A stretch of 64,000 nt of DNA from Nitrosomonas sp. sh817 (GCF_030908545.1 NZ_CP133083.1:1612001-1676000); one strand, 5' to 3'. Positions 8,025 through 17,761 are shown, numbered from the stretch's first letter. Numbers and translations: made by a program. Notes: generated from the letters alone by a model not told the origin.

Positions 8025-10114
8025 GGATTACCTCCGACCAGGGAAGTGATTTTGATTTTCTTCGAATCAGGAATTTCGGAATGCGCCAGCACGCGTAACT
8101 GTGGCAAAGCGCGGCGTAAAAATTTCGCCATTAAGAAACGTATGCTTCCGGGTACCAGCAATACCAATGGAAGGCCCAATTTTTCTTGCTGTTGTGCGGC
8201 AACGCGGGTCTCATTCAACAAGGTATCCGCTAATCCGGGTTCGATTCCGGGGCCTTGCGTTCCATTGCCTTGCATGACTTGGGTCAATAAATTTTCTAAT
8301 TCATGATGCAGGCTCATGACTTGCACTTCAGATTCAGCGGGGAAATATTGATCGACAATAGCGCGGCCGAGCGCCGATCTGACTAAAGCAGTCAATTCAA
8401 TGGCATCTTGGGTTTTTGCCGCATGCTCGGTCAATACGTCAATAATGGTGCGCATATCCCGGACATGAACATCTTCTTCGAGTAAATGATGTAAGACTTT
8501 TTGCACCGTCGATAACGGCAGTAGCTTGGGTACCAAGTCTTCAATAAGTTTAGGAAATTGCACATTCAAATAATCGAATAGCTTCTGCAATTCCTGCCGG
8601 CCTAAAAGCTCGGCGGCATGCGCATGGATCAAGTGATTGATATGCGTGGTCACAACGGTACTCGCATCCACAACGGTATAGCCGTTGAGCTGCGCTTGTT
8701 CACGCAGCGAGGATTCGATCCACACGGCGGGCAACCCAAAAGCAGGGTCGCTTGTGACAGTGCCGGGTAATTGCATGGTTACCCTGCCCGGATTAATCGC
8801 CAGATACATGCCGGAATACGATTCTCCTTGACCGATGACCGAGCCTTTCAGCGTGATCCGGTAAGCATTGGGCCGCAATTCAAGGTTGTCGCGAATGTGA
8901 ATGACTGGCGGCAGAAAACCGATTTCTTGCGCGAACTTTCTGCGTATTCCATTAATTCTTTTTAGCAGCTCGCCCTGCTGGTTTTTATCGACCAGAGGGA
9001 TCAAACGATATCCAACTTCCAGTCCCAGCGTATCAATCGGTGTTACATCTTCCCAACTGGCATCTGATCTCTCCAGCGAAGGAACTTCGGCAGGCGCGGG
9101 CGCAACTGGTTGTACAACCGGATTCTTCAGTTTTAAATAAGCGATCCCGCCTAAAATGGAGGCAATCAGCAGAAATACGAAATTTGGCATGCCGGGAATT
9201 AATCCCATGATGCCTAGTATGGAAGCAGTGATAACCAAGATTTGCGGCTGATTGAACAGTTGGCTCAAAACCTGCTCGCCGAGATCTTCGTCGGTCGTCA
9301 CACGGCTCACCATTAAACCGGCAGCCGTTGAAATGATCAGCGCGGGAATTTGCCCGACCAGACCGTCGCCGATGGTCAGCAAGGTATAATTCTTCGCCGC
9401 CGCAGCTAACTCCAGATCATGTTGCATGATACCGACAATCAACCCGCCGACGATGGTAATCAACATAATCAATATGCCGGCAATCGCATCGCCGCGTACG
9501 AATTTGCTGGCACCATCCATCGAACCGTAAAAATCCGCTTCCTGGGAAATAGTTGCTCTGCGTTTGCGCGCTTCATCCTCACCGATCAAACCGGCGTTCA
9601 GGTCGGCATCGATCGCCATTTGCTTGCCCGGCATGGCATCCAAGGTGAAACGCGCGCTGACTTCGGCAATACGTCCCGCACCTTTGGTAATCACAACAAA
9701 GTTGATCACCACCAGAATAATGAATACGACGATACCGACAGCGTAATTCCCGCCCACCAGAAAGTGCCCGAACGCTTCGATCACCTTACCGGCCGCATCG
9801 GGCCCGGTATGACCGTCGAGCAATACCACCCGGGTGGAAGCGATGTTCAGCGATAACCGAAGCAAGGTAGTAATCAACAGAATTGTCGGAAAAACCGCGA
9901 AATCCAGTGGATTCCGGGTGTACAGACTGACCATCAGCACGATGATCGATACCGCGATATTGAAAGTGAAGAACACATCCAGAATGAATGGCGGCAGCGG
10001 CAACACCATCATGGCCAGAATCATAATAATCAATATTGGCCCGGCCAAATTCTTAAGATTATTAAGCATTCCTACGGATGACAATGTAGCTGCATTATTC
10101 ATAATGTGAGCCAT
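8021..10114 (-). CDS. flhA: Flagellar type III export gate protein FlhA
   Basis: FlhA is the large export-gate component of the flagellar type III secretion system. It has eight N-terminal membrane helices and a cytoplasmic substrate- and chaperone-docking domain. At 697 residues it is full length. The signature FHIPEP-type loop is represented by DAMPGKQMAIDADLNAGLI and the following RKRRATISQEADFYGSMDGA (about residues 155-195). The cytoplasmic domain starts near residue 340. It lies 41 bases after flhB and overlaps flhF by four bases. Confidence 0.95.
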   Translation of the reverse strand: MAHIMNNAATLSSVGMLNNLKNLAGPILIIMILAMMVLPLPPFILDVFFTFNIAVSIIVLMVSLYTRNPLDFAVFPTILLITTLLRLSLNIASTRVVLLDGHTGPDAAGKVIEAFGHFLVGGNYAVGIVVFIILVVINFVVITKGAGRIAEVSARFTLDAMPGKQMAIDADLNAGLIGEDEARKRRATISQEADFYGSMDGASKFVRGDAIAGILIMLITIVGGLIVGIMQHDLELAAAAKNYTLLTIGDGLVGQIPALIISTAAGLMVSRVTTDEDLGEQVLSQLFNQPQILVITASILGIMGLIPGMPNFVFLLIASILGGIAYLKLKNPVVQPVAPAPAEVPSLERSDASWEDVTPIDTLGLEVGYRLIPLVDKNQQGELLKRINGIRRKFAQEIGFLPPVIHIRDNLELRPNAYRITLKGSVIGQGESYSGMYLAINPGRVTMQLPGTVTSDPAFGLPAVWIESSLREQAQLNGYTVVDASTVVTTHINHLIHAHAAELLGRQELQKLFDYLNVQFPKLIEDLVPKLLPLSTVQKVLHHLLEEDVHVRDMRTIIDVLTEHAAKTQDAIELTALVRSALGRAIVDQYFPAESEVQVMSLHHELENLLTQVMQGNGTQGPGIEPGLADTLLNETRVAAQQQEKLGLPLVLLVPGSIRFLMAKFLRRALPQLRVLAHSEIPDSKKIKITSLVGGNP

Positions 10115-10155
10115 AAAAACTGATAATTAAGAGTGTTCAACGTTATCCGGTCCGG

Positions 10156-11295
10156 CTAGACTGCCTGCTGTCCCGGATCCAATTCCACCGGAACCGGTAC
10201 ATCAACCGGCGGCTGCGGTGCTTTTCCGCCGTATTCGTTATAGCGTCTCAACTGAAAGACGTAAGCCAACACTTCGGCAACCGCGGTATACAATTTTTCC
10301 GGAATTTCGCTTTCCAGCTCAGCGTGGTGATATAAGGCACGAGCCAGCGGTGGCGCTTCCAGAATCGGTATGCGATTCTCTTCGGCGATTTCACGGATGC
10401 GAGCGGCCAGCAAGTGCACACCTTTTGCAACCACTTTAGGCGCACGCATGCCGTTTTGGTATCGCAATGCCACAGCATAGTGCGTCGGATTGGTGACAAT
10501 GACGTCTGCTTTCGGCACTTCCGCCATCATGCGGCGGCGCGCGGCCTCGCGTTGAATGTTCCGGATACGGGCTTTAACAAACGGATCTCCTTCGCTTTCT
10601 TTAAATTCCTTGCGAACATCCTCTTTGGTCATCCGCAATTGTTTGGCATGCTCCCAAATTTTGTAGGGAATATCGATTGCCACAACCAGAACCATTGCGC
10701 CAATGATCAACAGGAAACTGATGGCTAGAAAATCACCGGTACGGCTGACTCCGAGATCGACCGGAACGGTCATCAGCGCCATGACCGTATCTTTGTTTGA
10801 CCAAATGACCAATGCCGCAACGCCGCCGATGATTACCGTTTTAAGTATCGCTTTGACCAGCTCGACCAAGCTGTGCACCGAAAAAATCCGGCCAAAACCT
10901 TTAATCGGATCAATGCGATCAAATTTCGGTATTAATGCCTTGGTACTGAACATCCAGCCGCTCAACAGCATCGGCGCGAAAAAGGCGACAACCAGCAGCA
11001 GGAACAATAAGGGAGCCATCGAAATCAACCCCTCGATGGCTAAGTGATAGAACCGCACTAGCATCAATTCCGGCTGAAAAGCCAGCTCCCGTTCAACGGT
11101 CATGCCGGTTTTCATGATTTTCAGCAACTTGTCCATTAATCCAGCGCCCAAGAACAGAACGCCCGCAGCCGCAGCCAATAACACGGTAAATGTCGTCAGT
11201 TCAAGAGAACGTGCAACCTGGCCTTCTTCCCGCGCTTTCTCTAAGCGCCTCGGCGTGGCCTCTTCGGTACGTTCTAAATCACTCTCTTCCGACAT
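10156..11295 (-). CDS. flhB: Flagellar export switch protein FlhB
   Basis: FlhB switches export specificity from hook to filament substrates. Four membrane helices occupy the N-terminal half. The C-terminal cytoplasmic domain contains VIVTNPTHYAVALRY, with the autocleavage site between Asn and Pro. The N-terminus reads MSEESDLERTEEATPRRLEK, standard for the family. The ATG at 11295 has a GGAG seven bases upstream. A TTG four codons earlier would place that GGAG inside the gene, so I reject it. The product is 379 residues. It is the first gene of the leftward flagellar series, so the main promoter should lie in 11296-11486. Confidence 0.95.
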   Translation of the reverse strand: MSEESDLERTEEATPRRLEKAREEGQVARSLELTTFTVLLAAAAGVLFLGAGLMDKLLKIMKTGMTVERELAFQPELMLVRFYHLAIEGLISMAPLLFLLLVVAFFAPMLLSGWMFSTKALIPKFDRIDPIKGFGRIFSVHSLVELVKAILKTVIIGGVAALVIWSNKDTVMALMTVPVDLGVSRTGDFLAISFLLIIGAMVLVVAIDIPYKIWEHAKQLRMTKEDVRKEFKESEGDPFVKARIRNIQREAARRRMMAEVPKADVIVTNPTHYAVALRYQNGMRAPKVVAKGVHLLAARIREIAEENRIPILEAPPLARALYHHAELESEIPEKLYTAVAEVLAYVFQLRRYNEYGGKAPQPPVDVPVPVELDPGQQAV

Positions 11296-11486
11296 AACAA
11301 GCTCCAAATTTCTACCAATGCATTATCATTGCGCTGCTATTGATTCAATGGCTGGAATAAAGAAGGATTCATGCCTTTAATTACCAATAGTTTCGATTTC
11401 ATGCAGTAATTCTTTTAATATCAATTCACTATCAATTAATTTCGTTCGATTTCATTTTTTAAGCTGCGTTTTCTGCTGAGATTTCT
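11296..11486. promoter_or_regulatory. Divergent promoter region, flhB / penicillin acylase gene
   Basis: This 191-base AT-rich gap lies between the leftward flagellar series and the rightward acylase gene, so promoters for both should be here. I see no sigma-28 consensus and no clear sigma-54 GG-N10-GC element. The flagellar operon may use a sigma-70-type promoter. Confidence 0.4.
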
Positions 11487-13895
11487 ATGACCTTCGCCAC
11501 GCATTCATTAATTCGAAAATTTACTGCAAGTCCAATTCGTTCCATCCTATTAATAAGCTCAATATTGACTGTCTTATTCTTGATTGCCGCTGGCTTGTTA
11601 CTACGCGGAAGCCTGCCGCAATACGATGGCGAAACCGCGCTGCCGGAATTGGCTGCACCAGTGACGATTGATCGGGATGCACTCGGCAGTGTCACCTTAA
11701 CCGGCCTTAGCCGCCTGGATCTTGCGATGGCGATGGGATTTGTACATGCGCAGGAACGCTTTTTCGAAATGGATCTGATGAGACGGCAAGCTGCCGGAGA
11801 ATTAGCCGAATTGTTCGGGATCGATGTGCTCTCGCATGACCGGAAAATTCGATTGCTGAGACTGCGCGCACGCGCTTCCGCGATCTTGCAGCAATTGCCG
11901 GGCGAACATTTGCAACTGCTTGACGCATACCGGGCGGGCGTTAATCACGGTTTGCACGCATTGGCAGTGCGTCCTTTTCCTTATGTGCTTACCCGAACCC
12001 GTCCTGTTCCATGGCGCAACGAAGACAGCCTGCTGGTCATATTGGCCATGTTTTTGACATTGAATGAAGAAAATTTTAATCGTGAGCTGGCGCTTTCCAG
12101 CATGCGCGCCATGCTGCCTGAACCGGTTTATGATTTTCTTACATCGCCGGCGGGAAACTGGGACGCGCCCTTGCTCGGTGAATTCATGCAACTGCCGCCG
12201 CTGCCCTCTGAAAATGATATCGATCTGCGAGCGATTAATGCGCAAAAGCCGGCGGATGATTTTTCCCGGACCGAGCAATCGCCCGGCAGTAACAGCTTTG
12301 CAGTCTCGGGGCAATTAACCGGCGGCGCTGCAATTGTCGCGAATGACATGCACTTAAAGTTACGCGTGCCCAATGTATGGTTCCGGGTGCGTTTGATTTA
12401 TCCGGATGCTTCGTCCGCCCGGTCTCACGATATAACGGGCATCAGCTTGCCGGGCGTTCCATCCATCGTGATCGGTTCCAATCGTCATATCGCCTGGAGT
12501 TTTACCAATAGCCACGGTGATTTCTCAGATTGGGCTCGGATTCGTATCAACGATACCGATCGTGCGCAATATCGCAACTCAGATGGCTGGCAACCGCTCC
12601 AAATTTTTACCGAAACGATTCGTATCCGGAACGCGCCGGATGAGCAACTCACAATCTCCGAAACCGAGTGGGGGCCGATTATTGCGCAAGATCATGATGG
12701 AACACCGCTTGCATTGGTGTGGACTGCGCTGCAGCCGGACGCAATCAACCTCAAATTGCTGGAATTGGAGCGAATCACAACGGCTGGGGATGCCGCCGGC
12801 ATCGCGCGCCAATTCGGCATCCCGGTACAAAATTTCATTGCCGGCGATCGTAACGGCAATATCAGCTGGACACTGGCTGGCCGCATTCCCGGCAGGTTCT
12901 CCAGTTACGATCCGCAAACGCCTGCGGATTGGTCGCTGCCCGGCGCCGGATGGCGCGGCTGGCTGGATTATGATTTGTATCCGCTGCTTCACAACCCTGA
13001 CTCGGGGCGGCTATGGTCAGCCAATGCTCGCGCCGTTTCGGCGGAGCAACTCAAATTGATAGGTAACGGCGGTTACGACTTGGGAGCAAGAGCGACGCAA
13101 ATTCGCAATCGTTTGTTTGAGCGCGATCAATTCTCCATTGTTGACGTACAGGCCATTCAGCTCGACGATCGCGCATTGCTGTTAACTCGTTGGTTTGAAT
13201 TGTTACAAAAAACCGCTGAATCATTCGATACTCGCGCGAAATGGCTGCAACCGGTGCAAACGGCGCTGGCGGATTGGACCGGCAAAGCATCGACGGATTC
13301 GGCGGCATATCACCTTGTCCGAGCATTCCGCTATGAAGTCATGGATACCTTGATGAATGGTTTTGTAGCGCAGATCCGGCGAAACGATCCGGAATTCCAG
13401 TTTCCTCGGCTGAGCCAAACCGAATGGGCCGTGTGGCAATTACTCGAACAACAACCGCTGCACTTGCTTCCAGCGCCGCATCAGAACTGGAATGAATTAC
13501 TGCAACATTGCCTGCAGGCAGTCGCGGCTCGGATGAATCAAGATGGCCGCTTTATCATACAAAAATGGGGCGCCGTAAATTCCGCGCAAATCAAGCATCC
13601 TTTCAGCCGGCAATTCCCGGATTGGATCGGGCGGTGGCTGGATATGCCCAGCGATCCATTGCCAGGGGATCATAATATGCCGCGTGTGCAATCCCCGAAC
13701 TTTGGCGCTTCGCAACGCTCAGTCATCGCTCCCGGCCAGGAAGAATTGAGTTATTTCGATATGCCCGGAGGGCAAAGCGGGCATCCGCTCTCACCGTATT
13801 ACGGCAGCGGCCATACTAACTGGGCTCAAGGGAAACCAACACCCTTTTTACCCGGCCTGGTTGATCGTCAAATGAAGCTGGTGCCACCCAATTGA
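11487..13895 (+). CDS. Penicillin acylase family N-terminal nucleophile hydrolase
   Basis: This family comprises secreted or periplasmic Ntn hydrolases that cleave amides. Members act on penicillins, acyl-homoserine lactones or other N-acyl compounds, and the substrate here is unknown. The 802-residue precursor has a hydrophobic N-terminal anchor or signal (about residues 19-42), an alpha-chain region with MAMGFVHAQERFFEMDLMRR, and a linker ending at SPGSNSFAVSG (about residues 266-276). The Ser of SNSFAVSG is the predicted autoproteolytic site and beta-chain nucleophile. NDMHL, typical of the family beta-chain, follows shortly after. The C-terminal GGQSGHPLSPYYGSGHTNWA stretch is also characteristic. 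It stands alone between flhB and galU. Confidence 0.88.
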   Translation: MTFATHSLIRKFTASPIRSILLISSILTVLFLIAAGLLLRGSLPQYDGETALPELAAPVTIDRDALGSVTLTGLSRLDLAMAMGFVHAQERFFEMDLMRRQAAGELAELFGIDVLSHDRKIRLLRLRARASAILQQLPGEHLQLLDAYRAGVNHGLHALAVRPFPYVLTRTRPVPWRNEDSLLVILAMFLTLNEENFNRELALSSMRAMLPEPVYDFLTSPAGNWDAPLLGEFMQLPPLPSENDIDLRAINAQKPADDFSRTEQSPGSNSFAVSGQLTGGAAIVANDMHLKLRVPNVWFRVRLIYPDASSARSHDITGISLPGVPSIVIGSNRHIAWSFTNSHGDFSDWARIRINDTDRAQYRNSDGWQPLQIFTETIRIRNAPDEQLTISETEWGPIIAQDHDGTPLALVWTALQPDAINLKLLELERITTAGDAAGIARQFGIPVQNFIAGDRNGNISWTLAGRIPGRFSSYDPQTPADWSLPGAGWRGWLDYDLYPLLHNPDSGRLWSANARAVSAEQLKLIGNGGYDLGARATQIRNRLFERDQFSIVDVQAIQLDDRALLLTRWFELLQKTAESFDTRAKWLQPVQTALADWTGKASTDSAAYHLVRAFRYEVMDTLMNGFVAQIRRNDPEFQFPRLSQTEWAVWQLLEQQPLHLLPAPHQNWNELLQHCLQAVAARMNQDGRFIIQKWGAVNSAQIKHPFSRQFPDWIGRWLDMPSDPLPGDHNMPRVQSPNFGASQRSVIAPGQEELSYFDMPGGQSGHPLSPYYGSGHTNWAQGKPTPFLPGLVDRQMKLVPPN

Positions 13896-13982
13896 TCCAT
13901 CCCGTTTCCAGTCGATAAAGGACCGGATAGAAATCGTAAATCCGATGTCGCGGTTCATATCGGTCAATGAAGTTGTTTTGCG

Positions 13983-14876
13983 TTATACCGGGTTGGTTGA
14001 ATTTTTCTTCACAAGATCCTGCAGATACTTTTCAAAGCCATCTTTTAGCTCCGGGTGCTGTAAGGCAAATTCCACCGTTGCTTGCAAATAGCCCGATTTA
14101 CTACCGCAATCGTATCGTTTTCCGGTAAATTCATAGCCTAAAACCGTTTCATCTTTTAGCAATTTAGCAATCCCATCGGTTAGCTGGATTTCGTTTCCGG
14201 CGCCGCGTTCAGTTTGTTCCAGCAACTTGAAAATGCGCGGCGTCAAAATGTATCGGCCCACTACCGCCAGATTGGAAGGCGCTGCGTCAATCGCCGGTTT
14301 TTCGACAATGGCATTCACTTTTGACAGATTTTTCGCCATGATCGAGCTGTCGATAATTCCATACCGGTGGACGGTATCGTGCGGCACTCGCTCAATTCCT
14401 AATATCGAACAATGATGCTGGCTATAAATATCAACCATTTGACTCAGGCAGCAGCGTTCACCCGCTTTGATCAAATCGTCGGCCAGCAAAACCGCAAACG
14501 GCTCATCGCCGACCACCGATTGGGCGCACAAAACCGCATGACCGAGGCCCAAGGCTTCCACTTGGCGGATGTAAATGCAATCAATACGCGATGGCAGAAT
14601 ATCGCGGACCACATTCAGCATATCCCACTTGCTCTCCGCTTCCAGTTTGGCTTCCAGTTCGAATGCTTTATCGAAATGATCCGGAATTGAATTTTTATTT
14701 CTGCCGATAATAAAAATTAACACATCAATCCCGGCAGCAACGGCTTCTTCGGCAGCGAACTGAATCAGCGGCTTATCGACAATTGGCAGCATTTCCTTGG
14801 GATTTGCTTTGGTCGCGGGCAAGAAACGTGTTCCCAATCCGGCAACAGGAAAAACCGCTTTCTTTATCGCTTTCAT
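13983..14876 (-). CDS. galU: UTP-glucose-1-phosphate uridylyltransferase GalU
   Basis: GalU makes UDP-glucose from glucose-1-phosphate and UTP for exopolysaccharide, LPS and osmolyte synthesis. The N-terminus reads KAVFPVAGLGTRFLPATKAN, the nucleotide-binding signature with the GTRFLP loop. Conserved PKEMLPIVDKPLIQ, AVLLADDLI and VEKP segments follow. The length of 297 residues is normal. The ATG at 14876 has a strong AAGGAGA ten bases upstream. It lies 66 bases after galE on the same strand, forming a galE-galU pair for UDP-sugar supply. Confidence 0.95.
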   Translation of the reverse strand: MKAIKKAVFPVAGLGTRFLPATKANPKEMLPIVDKPLIQFAAEEAVAAGIDVLIFIIGRNKNSIPDHFDKAFELEAKLEAESKWDMLNVVRDILPSRIDCIYIRQVEALGLGHAVLCAQSVVGDEPFAVLLADDLIKAGERCCLSQMVDIYSQHHCSILGIERVPHDTVHRYGIIDSSIMAKNLSKVNAIVEKPAIDAAPSNLAVVGRYILTPRIFKLLEQTERGAGNEIQLTDGIAKLLKDETVLGYEFTGKRYDCGSKSGYLQATVEFALQHPELKDGFEKYLQDLVKKNSTNPV

Positions 14877-14942
14877 TGGCTGCTCTCCTTAAAAATTAAA
14901 CAATAGAAAGTAAAAATTTATAAACAATATCAGGACTCACAA

Positions 14943-15977
14943 TCACTGCTGATAACCGCTTGGATTCCCGCTCTGCCAGCGCCAGCTGTCCCTGCACATC
15001 GCCTCCAAATCAAATCGCGCTTTCCAGCCGAGTACTTGGGACGCCAGTTGAGGATCGGCATAACACGCCGCAATATCACCGGAACGCCGAGGCGCTATCT
15101 GATACGGAATCCGGCATCCACTAACCTTTTCATAAGCACGCAACACATCCATGACGCTATAGCCCTGCCCTGTGCCTAGATTTACGGTCATGCAACCGGA
15201 AGATTGATCATTTTGTGCGCTATTGATGTTTTTTAACGCCGCCAGTGCGCGGATATGACCGATAGCTAAATCAACCACATGAATGTAATCACGCACGCCA
15301 GTACCATCGTGCGTCGAGTAATCGTTACCCCAAATATTCAAATGCTCTCTTCGACCTACCGCAACTTGCGCGATAAAAGGCATCAAATTGTTCGGGATAC
15401 CTTGCGGATCTTCACCGATTAAACCACTGTCATGCGCACCCACCGGATTAAAATAACGCAATATGCAAATCCTCATCAAAGAATCGCTGCGGTACGCATC
15501 GCGTAGAATTTCTTCAATCATCCATTTACTGCGGCCATAAGGGTTAGTGGGCGACAATGGATGATCTTCAGTAATAGGCAAGTAAACCGGATCGCCATAC
15601 ACCGTAGCGGAAGAGCTAAAGACGATCGTTTGAACATGGCATGTCTGCATCGCTTCCAGTAATCGCAAAGCACCGACGACGTTATGATCGTAGTAATTGA
15701 GCGGCTTTGACACAGATTCGCCGACGGCCTTTAAACCGGCAAAATGAATAACTGCATTAGCCCGGCTCTGTTGCAATGCAGCGATCAAAGCACTGCGATC
15801 CCGGCAATCGCCCTGGATAATTTGTAATTTCCTGCCGGTGATCCGCTGCACACGAACGAGTGCTTCGGGGCTGCTGTTACTAAAATTGTCAAAAACGGTT
15901 ACATCATACCCAGCATTCAACAATTCAACGCAAGTATGCGACCCGATATACCCTGCTCCGCCTGTAACAAAAATCAT
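14943..15977 (-). CDS. galE: UDP-glucose 4-epimerase GalE
   Basis: GalE interconverts UDP-glucose and UDP-galactose using bound NAD. The N-terminal Rossmann motif reads VTGGAGYIGSHTCVELL (about residues 4-20). The catalytic SSSATVYG and YGRSK (Tyr and Lys of the SDR YxxxK motif) are intact, and NPVGAH and the RDYIHVVDLA segment are conserved. The length of 344 residues is normal. It is upstream of galU in the same direction. A 618-base gene-free stretch precedes it. Confidence 0.95.
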   Translation of the reverse strand: MIFVTGGAGYIGSHTCVELLNAGYDVTVFDNFSNSSPEALVRVQRITGRKLQIIQGDCRDRSALIAALQQSRANAVIHFAGLKAVGESVSKPLNYYDHNVVGALRLLEAMQTCHVQTIVFSSSATVYGDPVYLPITEDHPLSPTNPYGRSKWMIEEILRDAYRSDSLMRICILRYFNPVGAHDSGLIGEDPQGIPNNLMPFIAQVAVGRREHLNIWGNDYSTHDGTGVRDYIHVVDLAIGHIRALAALKNINSAQNDQSSGCMTVNLGTGQGYSVMDVLRAYEKVSGCRIPYQIAPRRSGDIAACYADPQLASQVLGWKARFDLEAMCRDSWRWQSGNPSGYQQ

Positions 15978-16556
15978 AAAAGAACCTAATGAAAAATAAC
16001 AATTACTGCAACCGTATCCTGCACAATCTGCAGGATTGCATTTTGATATTCACTACTAAAATGATGCTTAAAAATTATGACAACGCGATGTCATGGATCA
16101 AAGCAGATAATTAATTCCTGCGCCAAAATGTTTTCACGCTCCATCATTAATTTTATGAAGTGCTGAGTTACTCATAAAATCCAATGGATTATCATTTGGC
16201 TCGATTTTCTCATAATGTTCTGCAGGGCAAAATACAAATCTGACGGGCTTTTTCAGTAGTTATTGCGATCTGATTAACACCTGGAACTTAGGCAATACGG
16301 CTTACCGGCTAACATTTGAGGATTAAAGCGAGATCATAACTTCCAAGCAACAACTACCGGACCTGTTCCACGTCACTTGCCAAAAATTAAAATTGTTTTT
16401 TTAAACAAAGTGATATGTGATTAAGCGGTTGTAAGTTATTTATATTGGCAACATCCTTCATTATACTTAATAAACATAATCTTATGTAATATAATGAATG
16501 TGCATTGTTAGATTGATGAATTTACCGCCGATCGAATCATTCCCGCTGATAGGTCT
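15978..16556. other. Gene-free stretch upstream of galE and tRNA-Lys
   Basis: This region has no ORF with coding character. It contains a perfect 8-base inverted repeat, ATCCTGCA / TGCAGGAT (16016-16023 and 16029-16036, five-base loop), about 40 bases upstream of the galE start. This could be an operator or a small hairpin in the galE leader. The part near 16380-16510 is strongly AT-rich. No known RNA family was recognised. Confidence 0.4.
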
Positions 16557-16585
16557 TTTATTACGGTGCCGGAATCAGGTATAAT
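16557..16585 (+). promoter_or_regulatory. Promoter of tRNA-Lys
   Basis: A perfect TATAAT (16580-16585) lies 10 bases before the tRNA 5' end, with a weak -35-like TTTATT (16557-16562) at 17-base spacing. The position fits a stable-RNA promoter. Confidence 0.6.
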
Positions 16586-16595
16586 GCTGCGCTTT

Positions 16596-16671
16596 GGGTC
16601 GTTAGCTCAGCCGGTAGAGCAGCGGACTTTTAATCCGTTGGTCGGCAGTTCGAATCTGCCACGACCTACCA
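16596..16671 (+). tRNA. tRNA-Lys (TTT)
   Basis: This is a 76-base cloverleaf with the 3' CCA encoded. The acceptor arm is GGGTCGT / ACGACCT, with a G1-U72 wobble. The D loop is intact, and the anticodon loop is CTTTTAA (16627-16633) on a CGGA/TCCG stem, giving anticodon TTT. The T arm is GGCAG-TTCGAAT-CTGCC. The 3' part from the first base of the anticodon loop is duplicated exactly at 25383-25430. This tRNA is therefore the integration site of the downstream island, and its 3' part is probably regenerated by the element. Confidence 0.95.
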
Positions 16672-16674
16672 AAT
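16627..16674 (+). repeat. attL, 48-bp direct repeat in tRNA-Lys
   Basis: These 48 bases are identical to 25383-25430. They begin at the first base of the anticodon loop and run three bases beyond the CCA end. The base before and the base after differ between the copies (A/C and A/C). An integrase gene pointing toward this end begins 23 bases further on. Confidence 0.92.
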
Positions 16675-16679
16675 AGAAT

Positions 16680-16712
16680 AAGGGGTTAGTTAAACACTAA
16701 CTCCTTTTTTCT
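16680..16712 (+). terminator. Rho-independent terminator next to tRNA-Lys, element-borne
   Basis: AAGGGGTTAGT (16680-16690) pairs with ACTAACTCCTT (16696-16706), allowing G-U, and a T-rich tract TTTTCTTTTT follows. It ends the tRNA transcript and on the other strand overlaps the integrase 3' end. It resembles, but is not identical to, the hairpin at 25434-25460 just beyond the right repeat. Confidence 0.75.
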
Positions 16713-17761
16713 TTTTGAACGTGACAAAAACGTGACAGATTCACAACATTCCCGCCACGTCCATCCTCGATTCTAGCCGCCGCAACCCTTAAATGCTCGG
16801 TTGCATACTTAGCATAGCGATCCACCATAATTCTAGATTTCCAGCCACCTAAATCCTTTAATTCATCGCAGCTTGTCCCAGCCTGTCGATGCCATGAAGC
16901 CCAAGTATGTCTGAGATCATGAAACCGAAAATCTTTTAATCCTGCTTTAGCTAGAGCGGTATGCCATGCACTATTTGTAACTTCCCAGAGAATCGGTTTG
17001 CCTTGATAGGTAAAACAAAACTGCTCATGCTTACCCATTTGTTCCTGCAAAACTACCACTGCATCCGCATTTAACGGAACGCCTCTCGGTGTGCCATTTT
17101 TAGTACGATTCAACCATGCAGTGCGTCGATCTAAATCGACTCGATTCCACTCCAATCCGGTTATCTCACGCGCCCGGCAGCCTGTTGCCAGTGCAAACCG
17201 GATCAATGCCGCCAGGTGTTCAGGTGCAGCTGCAATCAATCGATCTGCTTCTTCTCTGGTTAACCACCGATCCCGTTCCACTTCGCCAGGCAATAAGCGA
17301 ATTTTAGGGATGCTATCAATCCACTGCCATTCATCGCGCGCCATTTTCAGCAAATTGCGAATCAAAGCCAGATAACGATTCACCGTTGCCGGTGTGTTAC
17401 CCTTCTTGAGTTGTCCCTGTACCACTGACCAAATCACGTCACCGTTAATTTGATTCAATGTCAGACTTCCCAAATAGGGATCAAGCATCCGGCAAATCCG
17501 ATTTACATCCCGAAAACTACGCAAACTCGCTTTGATTGTGAGATACCGTACTACGGCTTCTTGCCATGAGCGTTGGGGTTTAATACCGAAATGATGTTCA
17601 CGAAATGCTTCAAGCCGGATTTTGGCTAGCAGTGCTTCGGCATCTTGCCGGTTTTCAGTCCCAGCGCTTTGGCGTATTCTTTTGCCGTTTGGGAGCGTTG
17701 TTGCAATCCACCAGAAGCGAGAATCTTGTCTCCGGTAGACTCCTTCTTGGGTTTGGGCCAT
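16697..17761 (-). CDS. Tyrosine recombinase / phage-type integrase
   Basis: This is a 354-residue site-specific tyrosine recombinase. An N-terminal Arm- or SAM-like DNA-binding region (about residues 60-140) precedes the catalytic domain. The catalytic residues are seen in ATGCRAREITGLEW (first Arg), HDLRHTWASWH (His-x-x-Arg and His), GGWKSR, and the C-terminal DRYAKY with the nucleophilic Tyr. It lies beside attL and points toward the tRNA, as is usual for tRNA-targeting islands. Its 5' end overlaps the preceding AlpA-like gene by 136 bases. The stop lies inside the tRNA-side terminator hairpin. It appears intact. Confidence 0.93.
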   Translation of the reverse strand: MAQTQEGVYRRQDSRFWWIATTLPNGKRIRQSAGTENRQDAEALLAKIRLEAFREHHFGIKPQRSWQEAVVRYLTIKASLRSFRDVNRICRMLDPYLGSLTLNQINGDVIWSVVQGQLKKGNTPATVNRYLALIRNLLKMARDEWQWIDSIPKIRLLPGEVERDRWLTREEADRLIAAAPEHLAALIRFALATGCRAREITGLEWNRVDLDRRTAWLNRTKNGTPRGVPLNADAVVVLQEQMGKHEQFCFTYQGKPILWEVTNSAWHTALAKAGLKDFRFHDLRHTWASWHRQAGTSCDELKDLGGWKSRIMVDRYAKYATEHLRVAAARIEDGRGGNVVNLSRFCHVQKEKRS

